NCBI RefSeq assembly: GCF_022627325.1
Contig: NZ_JAETZZ010000017.1
Location: forward strand, 1-64,000
Source of the DNA: Pseudomonas putida
GTDB lineage: Bacteria; Pseudomonadota; Gammaproteobacteria; Pseudomonadales; Pseudomonadaceae
Length of the DNA stretch: 64,000 nucleotides
Reading direction: 5' to 3'
A model generated the notes under the pieces. That model made no database searches, was not told the DNA's origin, and worked only from the letters and a program-made list of their open reading frames with translations. Made by a program: the position numbers and the translations under genes. This document shows positions 43,924 through 52,294 of the stretch, piece after piece; positions within the stretch are counted from its first letter, which is position 1; every line of letters starts with the position of its first letter.

Positions 43924-43955
43924 GGCACTTCCCGGCGGAAGTGCCCGTATGGGCA
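43924..43955 (+). promoter_or_regulatory. Mutually exclusive hairpins upstream of thrB
   Basis: GGCACTTCC (43924-43932) pairs with GGAAGTGCC (43937-43945). The end of that second arm can instead form TGCCC-GTAT-GGGCA (43942-43955), followed by TTCTTTC. The two stems share bases, so only one can form at a time. The element ends about 10 bp before the thrB start. It may be an attenuator or only a terminator of the DUF2782 transcript. Confidence 0.55.
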
Positions 43956-43965
43956 TTCTTTCATC

Positions 43966-44916
43966 ATGTCAGTCTTCACCCCCGTGACCCGGCCTGAGCT
44001 GGAAACCTTTCTGGCGCCGTATCAGCTGGGCCGTCTGCTCGACTTCCAGGGCATTGCCGCCGGCACCGAAAACAGCAATTTCTTCGTCAGCCTCGAACAG
44101 GGGGAGTTCGTCCTGACGCTGATCGAGCGCGGCCCCAGCGAGGACATGCCGTTCTTCATCGAGCTGCTCGACACGCTGCACGCCGCCGATATGCCGGTGC
44201 CTTACGCCCTACGTGACCGTGACGGCAATGGCCTGCGCGAGCTGTGCGGCAAGCCGGCACTGCTGCAGCCGAGGCTGTCGGGCAAGCACATCAAGGCGCC
44301 GAACAACCAGCACTGCGCCCAGGTAGGTGAGCTGCTGGCGCACATCCACCTGGCCACCCGCGAGCACGTCATCGAGCGCAAGACCGATCGCGGCCTGGAC
44401 TGGATGCTCGCCAACGGTGCCGAGCTGATGCCACGGCTCTCGGCAGACCAGGTTGCCTTGCTGCAGCCAGCGCTGGACGAAATCATCGCGCACAAAGCGC
44501 AGATCCTGGCATTGCCCCGGGCCAACCTGCATGCCGACCTGTTCCGCGACAACGTGATGTTCGAAGGCACCCACCTGACCGGCGTCATCGACTTCTACAA
44601 TGCCTGCTCAGGGCCGATGCTGTACGACATCGCCATCACCGTGAATGACTGGTGCCTGGATGAAACCGGTGCGATCGATATGCCGCGTGCCCAGGCCCTG
44701 CTGGCGGCCTATGCCGCGCTACGGCCGTTCACGGCAGCCGAGGCCGAGCTCTGGCCGCAGATGTTGCGGGTAGGGTGCGTACGTTTCTGGCTGTCGCGTT
44801 TGATCGCGGCCGAGTCGTTTGCCGGGATGGATGTGATGATCCATGACCCTGCCGAGTTCGAGGTGCGTCTGGCGCAGCGCCAGCAAGTGGCCTTGCACCT
44901 GCCGTTCGCCCTCTGA
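43966..44916 (+). CDS. thrB: Homoserine kinase (APH-fold type)
   Basis: A 316-residue kinase of the aminoglycoside-phosphotransferase fold, the form of ThrB in pseudomonads, unrelated to the GHMP-type E. coli ThrB. Catalytic loop NLHADLFRDNVMF and metal-binding GVIDFYNA are present. It phosphorylates homoserine in threonine synthesis. No thrC or hom gene is adjacent, as is usual in Pseudomonas. The ATG follows the paired hairpins with only a weak ribosome binding site. Confidence 0.92.
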   Translation: MSVFTPVTRPELETFLAPYQLGRLLDFQGIAAGTENSNFFVSLEQGEFVLTLIERGPSEDMPFFIELLDTLHAADMPVPYALRDRDGNGLRELCGKPALLQPRLSGKHIKAPNNQHCAQVGELLAHIHLATREHVIERKTDRGLDWMLANGAELMPRLSADQVALLQPALDEIIAHKAQILALPRANLHADLFRDNVMFEGTHLTGVIDFYNACSGPMLYDIAITVNDWCLDETGAIDMPRAQALLAAYAALRPFTAAEAELWPQMLRVGCVRFWLSRLIAAESFAGMDVMIHDPAEFEVRLAQRQQVALHLPFAL

Positions 44917-44934
44917 TCTCAGTGCCCTGACGCT

Positions 44935-45002
44935 GGCAAGCCAGCCCCACAGGTGCCGCACAGCGCTTGAATGCCATGCGGTCGAAGTGGGGCTGGCTTG
45001 CC
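44935..45002. repeat. REPIN: perfect 16-bp inverted REP pair between thrB and znuA
   Basis: GGCAAGCCAGCCCCAC (44935-44950) and GTGGGGCTGGCTTGCC (44987-45002) are exact inverted copies 36 bp apart. The core GGCAAGCCAGC is a known REP type of P. fluorescens and P. putida. The element fills the gap between two convergent genes and probably works as a bidirectional transcription barrier. Confidence 0.85.
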
Positions 45003-45023
45003 GACGACAGGCCAGTACAGGCG

Positions 45024-45932
45024 CTAGAGCTGCTCCAGGCACCCTGCCAGGTCACCGCCCAGCTTTTCCAGCAAACGCTCGTAGCCCTGGGCATCCACTG
45101 GGTCATTCCCGCCCAATGCATCCAGTTCCGCCAAGCGCACCGGCAGCCCGGCCGTCAGCGTTTCAGCCAAGCGCGGCCGCAGCGGCGGCTCACTGAACAC
45201 GCAGGTTTTGCCCACTTCCTGCAGACGCTTGCGCATGGCCGCGACATGCTGCGCGCCAGGCTGCACCTCGGCGGCCACACTGAACACACCCGTGTGCTTG
45301 AGCCCATAAGCAGACTCGAAGTAGTCAAAGGCTTCGTGGAACACGAAGTAGGGCTTGTCGGCAACACCCGCCACCCGCGCCTTGATGCGTGCATCCAGGC
45401 TATCGAGGCGCCCGGTGAAGGCTTTCAGGTTGCTCTGGTAGCGCGCAGCATTGGCAGGGTCCGCTGACGCCAGGTCCGCTGCCATCTTCGCCGCAATCAC
45501 CCTGGCGTTGACTGACGACAACCACAGATGCGCGTCCAGGCTGCCCGGACGATGATCATGGTCATGATCGTCATGCGCTGCTTCATCGTGTGAATGGCTG
45601 TCCTCGCCAAAGTGACGCAGGTGCATACCCGGTAACGACTGAACAGCCACGACAGGCTTGCTGCGGCTGCCCAGCACTCGCGGCAGGAAGCCTTCCATGT
45701 CGGGGCCGATCCAGTACAGCAGATCGGCATCGCCGACGCGGCGCACGTCGGATGGGCGCAGGGCGTAGTGGTGTGGCGAAGCACCCGGGGGCAGCAGCAC
45801 TTCGGGAGTGCCGACTCCGTCCTGCACAGCCGCGGCAATCTGCTGCAACGGTTTGATACTGGTCAGCACACGGACGTCGGCTTGCGCCGAGCAGGCGATA
45901 AAAGCGACAAAAAGCACAAGCAATCGGGACAC
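45024..45932 (-). CDS. znuA: Zinc ABC transporter substrate-binding protein ZnuA
   Basis: A 302-residue periplasmic zinc-binding protein with signal peptide (RLLVLFVAFIACSAQA). Zinc histidines lie in GASPHHYALRPSD, LDAHLWLSS and FHEAFDYFE. A His/Asp-rich flexible loop (about residues 120-145) holds about ten histidines. GTG 45932 is the only start that leaves an intact signal peptide; the longer ORF would run through zur. It is divergent from zur-znuCB with a Zur box between them. Confidence 0.92.
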   Translation of the reverse strand: MSRLLVLFVAFIACSAQADVRVLTSIKPLQQIAAAVQDGVGTPEVLLPPGASPHHYALRPSDVRRVGDADLLYWIGPDMEGFLPRVLGSRSKPVVAVQSLPGMHLRHFGEDSHSHDEAAHDDHDHDHRPGSLDAHLWLSSVNARVIAAKMAADLASADPANAARYQSNLKAFTGRLDSLDARIKARVAGVADKPYFVFHEAFDYFESAYGLKHTGVFSVAAEVQPGAQHVAAMRKRLQEVGKTCVFSEPPLRPRLAETLTAGLPVRLAELDALGGNDPVDAQGYERLLEKLGGDLAGCLEQL

Positions 45933-45959
45933 TGTGAATACTCGACTCGATAGAAACGG

Positions 45960-45972
45960 GTAACATAATAAC
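45960..45972. promoter_or_regulatory. Zur box in the znuA-zur divergent promoter
   Basis: GTAACATAATAAC resembles the core of the gamma-proteobacterial Zur site (GTTATA-N-TATAAC). It lies midway between the znuA and zur starts, 28 bp and 27 bp away, where bound Zur would block both promoters. Assignment is by similarity and position. Confidence 0.7.
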
Positions 45973-45998
45973 GTCTCTGTCCAGAACCGTCGCTGCCC

Positions 45999-46484
45999 AT
46001 GTCCATCACGCCGCTGGCCCACCGCCCCCACGATCACTCTCACTGCGTGCACAGCGCCCTGACCGAGGCTGAGGTGCTGTGCACGCGCCAGGGCCTGCGC
46101 CTGACCGCCTTGCGCCGGCGTGTGCTGGAGCTGGTGTGGCAGAGCCACAAGCCGCTGGGCGCCTACGACATCCTCGCCGTGCTCAGCGAACAGGATGGCC
46201 GGCGTGCTGCGCCACCTACCGTTTATCGGGCGCTGGATTTCCTGCTGGAAAACGGCCTGGTACACCGCATCGCCTCACTCAATGCCTTCATCGGTTGCAG
46301 CCACCCAGAGCACGTGCACCAAGGCCAGTTCCTGATCTGCCGCGAATGCCACATCGCCATCGAACTGGAGCAGGACAGCATCAGCGATGCGATCCTCGCC
46401 AGCGCCAAGGGCGTGGGCTTCAGCGTAGAAACGCAGACGGTGGAAATTGTCGGCCTGTGCGGCAATTGCCGGGGCGCGGCATGA
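45999..46484 (+). CDS. zur: Zinc uptake regulator Zur
   Basis: A 161-residue Fur-family repressor with an N-terminal winged helix (RQGLRLTALRRRVLELVWQSHKPLGAYDIL, APPTVYRALDFL) and zinc ligands in CSHPEHVHQGQFLICREC and the C-terminal CGNC. A His-rich N-terminus (HDHSHCVH) adds possible metal ligands. It represses znu genes when zinc is sufficient. It overlaps znuC by 4 bases, so repressor and importer are made together and autoregulated. Confidence 0.93.
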   Translation: MSITPLAHRPHDHSHCVHSALTEAEVLCTRQGLRLTALRRRVLELVWQSHKPLGAYDILAVLSEQDGRRAAPPTVYRALDFLLENGLVHRIASLNAFIGCSHPEHVHQGQFLICRECHIAIELEQDSISDAILASAKGVGFSVETQTVEIVGLCGNCRGAA

Positions 46485-47254
46485 GTGACGCGCTGATCCG
46501 CCTGGAGCAGGTTGGCGTCACGTTCGGTGGCGAGGCCGTGCTCGACAGCATCGACCTGTCGGTGGCGCCCGGCCAGATCGTTACACTGATCGGGCCCAAT
46601 GGCGCAGGCAAGACCACCCTGGTACGCGCTGTGCTCGGGCTGCTCAAGCCGCATCGCGGCACCGTCTGGCGCAAGCCGAAGCTGCGTATCGGCTACATGC
46701 CGCAAAAAATCCAGGTGGACGCGACCCTGCCGTTGTCAGTGCTGCGCTTTCTGCGCCTGGTACCCGGTGTTGGCCGGCAGGCCGCGTTGTCGGCACTGCA
46801 GGAAGTGGGCGCCGAACAGGTCATCGACAGCCCGATCCAGACCATCTCCGGCGGCGAGATGCAGCGTGTGCTGCTGGCCAGGGCGCTGTTGCGCGAGCCC
46901 CAACTGCTGGTACTGGATGAGCCGGTACAAGGCGTGGACGTGGTCGGCCAGACCGAGTTGTACAACCTCATCACCCGCCTGCGCGACCGCCATGGTTGCG
47001 GCGTATTGATGGTCTCGCACGACTTGCACCTGGTCATGAGCGCCACCGACCAGGTGGTCTGCCTCAACCGCCATGTCTGCTGTTCCGGCCACCCAGAGCA
47101 GGTGAGCAACGACCCAGCCTTCGTCGAACTGTTCGGCCAGAACGCACCGAGCCTGGCCGTCTATCACCACCACCATGATCACAGCCACGACCTGCATGGC
47201 TCGGTGGTCGCCCCTGGCCCACATGTACACGGAGACCACTGCAAGCATGGCTGA
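46481..47254 (+). CDS. znuC: Zinc ABC transporter ATP-binding protein ZnuC
   Basis: A 257-residue ATPase with Walker A GPNGAGKTT, signature ISGGE, Walker B LLVLDEPVQGVD and MVSHD. The C-terminal 35 residues are His/Asp-rich (YHHHHDHSHDLHG, HVHGDHCKHG), an extension common in ZnuC that may sense or buffer zinc. The ATG lies in the zur stop region (ATGA), which excludes the longer ORF. It overlaps znuB by 8 bp. Confidence 0.93.
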   Translation: MSDALIRLEQVGVTFGGEAVLDSIDLSVAPGQIVTLIGPNGAGKTTLVRAVLGLLKPHRGTVWRKPKLRIGYMPQKIQVDATLPLSVLRFLRLVPGVGRQAALSALQEVGAEQVIDSPIQTISGGEMQRVLLARALLREPQLLVLDEPVQGVDVVGQTELYNLITRLRDRHGCGVLMVSHDLHLVMSATDQVVCLNRHVCCSGHPEQVSNDPAFVELFGQNAPSLAVYHHHHDHSHDLHGSVVAPGPHVHGDHCKHG

Positions 47255-48029
47255 TTTTCTTCTTTACGCCCTGCTCGCGGGTCTTTCCCTGGCGCTGGTG
47301 GCGGGCCCGCTGGGCTCTTTCGTGGTATGGCGGCGCATGGCCTACTTCGGCGATACCTTGTCCCACGCAGCGCTGCTGGGCGTGGCCATGGGCTTCGTGC
47401 TGGACGTCAGCCCGGCGCTGGCGGTAACGGTGGGGTGCCTGTTGCTGGCGATCCTTCTGGTGACCCTACAGCAACGCCAACCATTGGCCTCTGACACGCT
47501 GCTCGGCATTCTCGCCCCCAGTACGTTGTCGCTGGGCCTGGTGGTGCTGAGCTTCATGCACGATGTACGCATCGACCTGATGGCCTACCTGTTCGGCGAC
47601 TTGCTGGCCATCAGTACCACTGACCTGGCCTGGATCCTGGCCGGCAGCGCGCTGGTGCTGGTGCTGCTGGCAGTCCTTTGGCGACCGTTGCTGGCGGTTA
47701 CCGTTCACGAAGAGCTGGCCATGGTCGAAGGCCTGCCAGTCGCAGGCCTGCGCCTGGCGCTGATGCTGCTGATTGCCGTCGTCATCGCCGTCGCCATGAA
47801 GATCGTCGGCGTGCTGTTGATCACCTCTTTGCTGATCATCCCTGCCGCTGCGGCGCAGCGCCATGCGCGCTCGCCAGAGCAGATGGCATTGGGGGCCAGC
47901 CTGCTGGGCGTCACGGCCGTCTGCGGTGGCCTGGCCATGTCCTGGTTCAAGGACACACCGGCCGGCCCGTCGATCGTGGTCTGCGCGGCAGTGCTATTCT
48001 TGCTGAGCCTGGCCCTGCCCAAACGTTGA
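47247..48029 (+). CDS. znuB: Zinc ABC transporter permease ZnuB
   Basis: A 260-residue ABC-3 family permease with about eight hydrophobic helices, starting MADFLLYALLAGLSLALVAGPLGSFVVWRRMAYFGD after the translation overlap. Conserved stretches SHAALLGVAMG and AMKIVGVLLITSLLIIPAAAA match ZnuB/TroC permeases. GGAG lies upstream inside znuC. It completes the zinc importer with ZnuA and ZnuC. Confidence 0.92.
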   Translation: MADFLLYALLAGLSLALVAGPLGSFVVWRRMAYFGDTLSHAALLGVAMGFVLDVSPALAVTVGCLLLAILLVTLQQRQPLASDTLLGILAPSTLSLGLVVLSFMHDVRIDLMAYLFGDLLAISTTDLAWILAGSALVLVLLAVLWRPLLAVTVHEELAMVEGLPVAGLRLALMLLIAVVIAVAMKIVGVLLITSLLIIPAAAAQRHARSPEQMALGASLLGVTAVCGGLAMSWFKDTPAGPSIVVCAAVLFLLSLALPKR

Positions 48030-48033
48030 ACTC

Positions 48034-48057
48034 CAGGGTGCGCCATGGCACACCCTG
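48034..48057 (+). terminator. Hairpin after znuB
   Basis: CAGGGTG (48034-48040) pairs with CACCCTG (48051-48057) and CAACCTTTT follows. A weak intrinsic terminator for zur-znuCB is the simplest reading. Confidence 0.6.
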
Positions 48058-48156
48058 CAACCTTTTCGCGGGTAAAGGGTCTGTAAGACTTGTTTTCGAG
48101 CGTGCGCACCTGGGTGTAAACTTGCTCGCTTTTTGCGCAAATAGAGAGTCGCAGGA

Positions 48157-48864
48157 ATGAAGCCGTTCGCATCCCGTTATCTGCTTGTTGCCGCGTTTTC
48201 CCTGTTCCTGGCCGCTTGTTCGAGCGCGCCGGTCGAGCAGACAGGTGCACCTGCCCAAGCCGATGCCTGGCAGCAGCTGCAGCAAAGCATCAACAGCAAT
48301 GAATTGGCCACAGCCGAAGATCAGCTTGCCTCGCTGCAGGCTCAATCGCCAGACGATGCCCGCCTGGAACACTACCAGCGGCAACTGGCTGAGGCTTACC
48401 TCAAACGCAGCCAGATCGTCCTTCAGAAGGGTGACGTAAACGCTGCCGCAACCGCCCTGGCACGCGCCCGCGCCCTGATGCCACAGGCCCCTGCCGTGAC
48501 TGGCGGGGACGCGGTCTCGCAGGCACGCAAGGCTGAGCTGGAAAAAGCCGAGGCTGCCTTGAAAGCTGCCGAGGCCAGGCCCAAGGCGCGGGTGATTGAC
48601 CCGGCTGCGCCCAGCACGGTCATTGCGCTGAATACCACGGACATCCGTGCCATGCGCCGACAGCTCGATGAGATTGCCATCGATGTGGTGAATTATCAGT
48701 GCGAAGTGGTGTTCCAGGTACCTCGCACCGAAGATGCACCTTGGTTGAAGACCTTGCTGGAAAAGCGGGTTCGCAAGATCGACAGCGGGTTCGAACTCCA
48801 GCAAAAGCACGAGATTCAGCGCACGTTGCCCGCTCAGGTGGTTTTGGTACCGCATCAGCGTTGA
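48157..48864 (+). CDS. Lipoprotein with helical repeat region (PA5502-like)
   Basis: A 235-residue lipoprotein with lipobox FLAAC (Cys21). Residues 35-110 are helical and TPR-like (ARLEHYQRQLAEAYLKRSQIVLQKGDVNAAATALARARALMP in pieces), then a coiled-coil segment rich in Ala and Glu, and a C-terminal part with DIRAMRRQLDEIA. It lies between znuB and katE, the place of PA5502 in P. aeruginosa. No enzyme motif is seen. An outer-membrane scaffold role is plausible but unproven. Confidence 0.75.
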   Translation: MKPFASRYLLVAAFSLFLAACSSAPVEQTGAPAQADAWQQLQQSINSNELATAEDQLASLQAQSPDDARLEHYQRQLAEAYLKRSQIVLQKGDVNAAATALARARALMPQAPAVTGGDAVSQARKAELEKAEAALKAAEARPKARVIDPAAPSTVIALNTTDIRAMRRQLDEIAIDVVNYQCEVVFQVPRTEDAPWLKTLLEKRVRKIDSGFELQQKHEIQRTLPAQVVLVPHQR

Positions 48865-48875
48865 TAGTTCAGGGC

Positions 48876-48900
48876 CCCATCGCCGGCAACCGGCGATGGG
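48876..48900. repeat. Perfect REP-type hairpin between lipoprotein gene and katE
   Basis: CCCATCGCCGG (48876-48886) and CCGGCGATGGG (48890-48900) form an 11-bp perfect stem with a 3-base loop. ATCGCCGG is the REP core. The hairpin separates convergent genes and can act on both transcripts, though no T tract is present. Confidence 0.7.
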
Positions 48901-48915
48901 TATCGATGCGGCGCC

Positions 48916-51060
48916 CTACGCAGGAATCGCTTCTGCAGCAGCCTCCCGCTCCCAGACCCGATGCCCTTCCACGGCTTTGACGAAGGCATCCACTGTCTTC
49001 TGATCATCCCCTAGCAGCAGGCCCTTGTCCTCTTTCAGGCCCAAGCTGCCGACCAACGCTTTGGCCTCTTTGGCCAACACCATCGCCTTCAGATGCTTGT
49101 AACCCTCGAGCAGGAAGTGCTTGGCGACGCCACTGCCGCTCAAGGCATCGATTGAAGCCTTACCTCCCGGTACCACTATCGCGTCGAACATGACCGACGG
49201 CATACCCTCGATCGAAGCGTCCACCGGCAGTGGCTTGCCATCGGCGCTCTTCACTGGGGCCGAAGATGGCCCCAGGAGCATGGGCCGCGCGCTTTGGGCT
49301 TCGAGCGCTTTGACCAGTTTGTCGACGCTCGCGGAGTCCACGCCATCGGCGACCACAAGGGCAATCTTGCGTCCCTTGATGCCCACATCTCCAGGGTGGT
49401 TCATCTGGCTCAAGGCCTTGGACTGCGCAAGCTTGCTTGCTTTGACCTGAACCGTACCCTGCTTGGGCGCCGGCAAACCGAGGTTGGCCGCCACTGCCGC
49501 TGCCAGCTTCAGGTCGATATTGGCCAGAATCTCATTGACCTCACGCGCGCGGATTGCTTCGCGCTCCACCTTGCCCAATTCGAAGCTGTAAGCCTTGATG
49601 ATGTGCTGCTGCTCGGTCGGGCTCATGCTCTGGAAGAACAGCCGCGCCTGCGAAAAATGATCGCCGAACGACTCGCTGCGCTGGCGGATCTTGTGTGCCT
49701 CGATGCGCTCCTGATAGCTCTCGAAGCCACCATCTTGCGCCGCCGGCGGCGTTTCCCGCGGCCAGCCGCCATCGATCGAGTTGGGCTCGTAGGAAGCACG
49801 GCCCTTGTCGATGGTCATGCGATGCATCGCATCACGCTGGCCACTGTGGTTCGGCGCTACCGGCCGGTTGATCGGGATCTCGTGGAAGTTAGGCCCGCCA
49901 AGGCGGCTGATCTGGGTGTCGGTATAGGAGAACAGGCGGCCCTGCAGCAGCGGGTCGTTGCTGAAGTCGATGCCCGGCACGATATGGCCAGGGCAGAACG
50001 CCACCTGCTCGGTCTCGGCGAAGAAGTTGTCCGGGTTGCGGTTGAGCACCATCTTGCCAAGCGGCGTCACCGGCACAAGCTCCTCGGGGATCAGCTTGGT
50101 CGGATCCAGCAGGTCGAAATCGAACTTGTGCTCATCAGCTTCCGGAACGATCTGCACACCCAGTTCCCACTCGGGGTAATCGCCCGTCTCGATCGCTTCC
50201 CACAGGTCGCGGCGATGGTAGTCAGTGTCCTTGCCTGCCAGCTTCTGGGCTTCGTCCCACAGTACCGAATGCACGCCCTGGCGTGGCTTCCAGTGGAACT
50301 TGACGAAGCTGGCCACGCCTTGGGCATTGATCAGGCGGAAGGTATGCACGCCAAAGCCCTCCATCATCCGCAGGCTGCGCGGGATGGCGCGGTCGGACAT
50401 GGCCCAGATGACCATGTGCGCCGACTCTGGTACCAGCGAGACAAAATCCCAGAACGTGTCGTGGGCCGAGCCGCCGGTGGGAATTTCGTTGTGCGGTTCA
50501 GGTTTGACCGCGTGTACGAAGTCGGGAAACTTGATGGCATCCTGAATGAAAAATACCGGCATGTTGTTGCCAACGAGGTCGAAATTGCCCTCATCGGTGT
50601 AAAACTTGACGGCGAAACCACGCACGTCGCGTACGGTGTCACCCGAGCCACGTGGCCCCTGCACGGTAGAAAACCGCACGAAGACCGGGGTGATCTTTTC
50701 CGGGTCCTGGAGGAAACCGGCCTTGGTCAGTTCGCTATGGTTGCCGTAGCTCTGGAAGTAACCGTGGGCACCGGTACCCCGGGCGTGGACGATACGCTCG
50801 GGAATGCGCTCGTGGTCGAAGTGGGTGATCTTCTCGCGCATGATGAAGTCTTCGAGCAGCGAGGGCCCGCGAGCACCAGCTTTCAGGCTGTTCTGGTTGT
50901 CGGCTACCTTCACACCCTGGTTGGTTCGCAAGGCCTGGCCAGTGGCATCGCTGCGAAACGACTCCAGGCTCTGCAGCTTGGCGTTGGTATTGGCGCGGTC
51001 GGGGGTCTGCGTGCCGGCGGCCTCACTGTGCTTGGGCGCGTCCGTTTTCTTGCTGGTCAT
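48916..51060 (-). CDS. katE: Large-subunit monofunctional catalase (HPII type)
   Basis: A 714-residue clade 2 catalase. Catalytic His92 (RIVHARGTG) and Asn165 (LVGNNMPVFF) are present, and the haem-ligand tyrosine is in LFSYTDTQISRL. The C-terminal 150 residues form the DJ-1/PfpI-like flavodoxin domain of large catalases (KIALVVADGVD, IVVPGGKASID), with no clear catalytic cysteine. It decomposes hydrogen peroxide, typically in stationary phase under RpoS. GAGGAAA lies 9 bases before the ATG. It is divergent from metNIQ across 226 bp. Confidence 0.94.
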   Translation of the reverse strand: MTSKKTDAPKHSEAAGTQTPDRANTNAKLQSLESFRSDATGQALRTNQGVKVADNQNSLKAGARGPSLLEDFIMREKITHFDHERIPERIVHARGTGAHGYFQSYGNHSELTKAGFLQDPEKITPVFVRFSTVQGPRGSGDTVRDVRGFAVKFYTDEGNFDLVGNNMPVFFIQDAIKFPDFVHAVKPEPHNEIPTGGSAHDTFWDFVSLVPESAHMVIWAMSDRAIPRSLRMMEGFGVHTFRLINAQGVASFVKFHWKPRQGVHSVLWDEAQKLAGKDTDYHRRDLWEAIETGDYPEWELGVQIVPEADEHKFDFDLLDPTKLIPEELVPVTPLGKMVLNRNPDNFFAETEQVAFCPGHIVPGIDFSNDPLLQGRLFSYTDTQISRLGGPNFHEIPINRPVAPNHSGQRDAMHRMTIDKGRASYEPNSIDGGWPRETPPAAQDGGFESYQERIEAHKIRQRSESFGDHFSQARLFFQSMSPTEQQHIIKAYSFELGKVEREAIRAREVNEILANIDLKLAAAVAANLGLPAPKQGTVQVKASKLAQSKALSQMNHPGDVGIKGRKIALVVADGVDSASVDKLVKALEAQSARPMLLGPSSAPVKSADGKPLPVDASIEGMPSVMFDAIVVPGGKASIDALSGSGVAKHFLLEGYKHLKAMVLAKEAKALVGSLGLKEDKGLLLGDDQKTVDAFVKAVEGHRVWEREAAAEAIPA

Positions 51061-51286
51061 GGTCGGCTTTCCTCATCAGTCTTCAGGCTTGCCCTGTTCG
51101 GGCTGGTTCAAGTAGTGACTAGAGGGCTTTGACGAGCGTTCAATCGGGATTACCAGTTGTCGCGTTATGCCTGATGGATTGGTCCATTACGAAATAAATG
51201 CTAAGAACACCTATTGGAAAAGGCTAAAATGCGCCACCCCAGCCAACCGCTGACCCAAATTCCATGCGCCCCACAAGGTTCGCTAC

Positions 51287-52294
51287 GTGATCGAGTTCCA
51301 ACATGTACACAAGACCTACCGCGTCGCCGGTAGGGAAATCCCCGCTCTGAACCCAACCACCCTGACCATCGAAGACGGCCAGGTGTTCGGCCTGATCGGC
51401 CACTCCGGGGCAGGCAAAAGCACCATGCTGCGCCTGATCAACCGGCTGGAAGAGCCCTCGGGCGGGAAGATCATCGTCGACGGTGAAGACGTCACCGCCT
51501 TCAACGCCACCCAGTTGCGCGGCTTCCGCCAGCAGGTCGGGATGATCTTCCAGCACTTCAACCTGCTGGCCTCCAAGACCGTCGCCGACAATGTCGCCCT
51601 GCCGCTGACGCTGGCGGGCGAGCTGTCGCGGGCCGAAATCGATAAGCGCGTCACGCAGCTGCTGGCTCGCGTGGGCCTGTCGGATCACGCCAAAAAGTAC
51701 CCGGCACAGCTCTCCGGCGGGCAGAAGCAGCGCGTCGGCATCGCCCGCGCCCTGTCGACCAACCCGAAGATTCTGCTGTGCGACGAAGCCACCAGCGCCC
51801 TCGACCCGCAGACCACCGCATCGGTGCTGCAGTTGCTGGCCGAGATCAACCGTGAGCTGAAGCTGACCATCGTGCTGATCACCCACGAGATGGACGTGAT
51901 CCGCCGGGTCTGCGACCGCGTCGCGGTGATGGATGCCGGCCACATAGTCGAGCAAGGCTCGGTGGCCGACGTGTTCCTGCACCCGCAGCACCCCACCACC
52001 AAACGCTTTGTCCAGGAAGACGAGCAGGTCGATGAAGGCGAGCAGCGTGACGATTTTGCCCACGTCCCGGGCCGTATCGTGCGCCTGACCTTCCAGGGCG
52101 ACGCCACCTACGCGCCGCTGCTGGGTACCGTGGCCCGCGAAACCGGCGTGGACTACAGCATCCTCGCCGGGCGTATCGACCGCATCAAGGATGTGCCCTA
52201 TGGGCAGCTGACCCTGGCCGTCACCGGCGGCGACATGCAAGCCGCGTTCGACCGCTTCTCGGCAGCTGACGTACATATGGAGGTACTGCGTTGA
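51287..52294 (+). CDS. metN: Methionine ABC transporter ATP-binding protein MetN
   Basis: A 335-residue ATPase with Walker A GHSGAGKST, signature LSGGQKQR, Walker B ILLCDEATSALDP and LITHEMD. A C-terminal NIL domain (about residues 260-335) in MetN binds methionine and inhibits uptake when methionine is plentiful. It starts at GTG 51287. The 226-bp upstream region has an ATGGA/TCCAT dyad at 51174-51187 and a TAAAAT sequence near 51224 as a possible -10. It is the first gene of metNIQ. Confidence 0.93.
   Translation: MIEFQHVHKTYRVAGREIPALNPTTLTIEDGQVFGLIGHSGAGKSTMLRLINRLEEPSGGKIIVDGEDVTAFNATQLRGFRQQVGMIFQHFNLLASKTVADNVALPLTLAGELSRAEIDKRVTQLLARVGLSDHAKKYPAQLSGGQKQRVGIARALSTNPKILLCDEATSALDPQTTASVLQLLAEINRELKLTIVLITHEMDVIRRVCDRVAVMDAGHIVEQGSVADVFLHPQHPTTKRFVQEDEQVDEGEQRDDFAHVPGRIVRLTFQGDATYAPLLGTVARETGVDYSILAGRIDRIKDVPYGQLTLAVTGGDMQAAFDRFSAADVHMEVLR

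Noticed and set aside
49294..51132. 612-codon open frame opposite katE
   Set aside because: A shadow of the catalase gene with no recognisable motif; katE is complete on the other strand.
51061..51286. SAM riboswitch or MetJ boxes before metNIQ
   Set aside because: No SAM-riboswitch core or AGACGTCT-type MetJ repeats are visible; pseudomonads generally lack MetJ.
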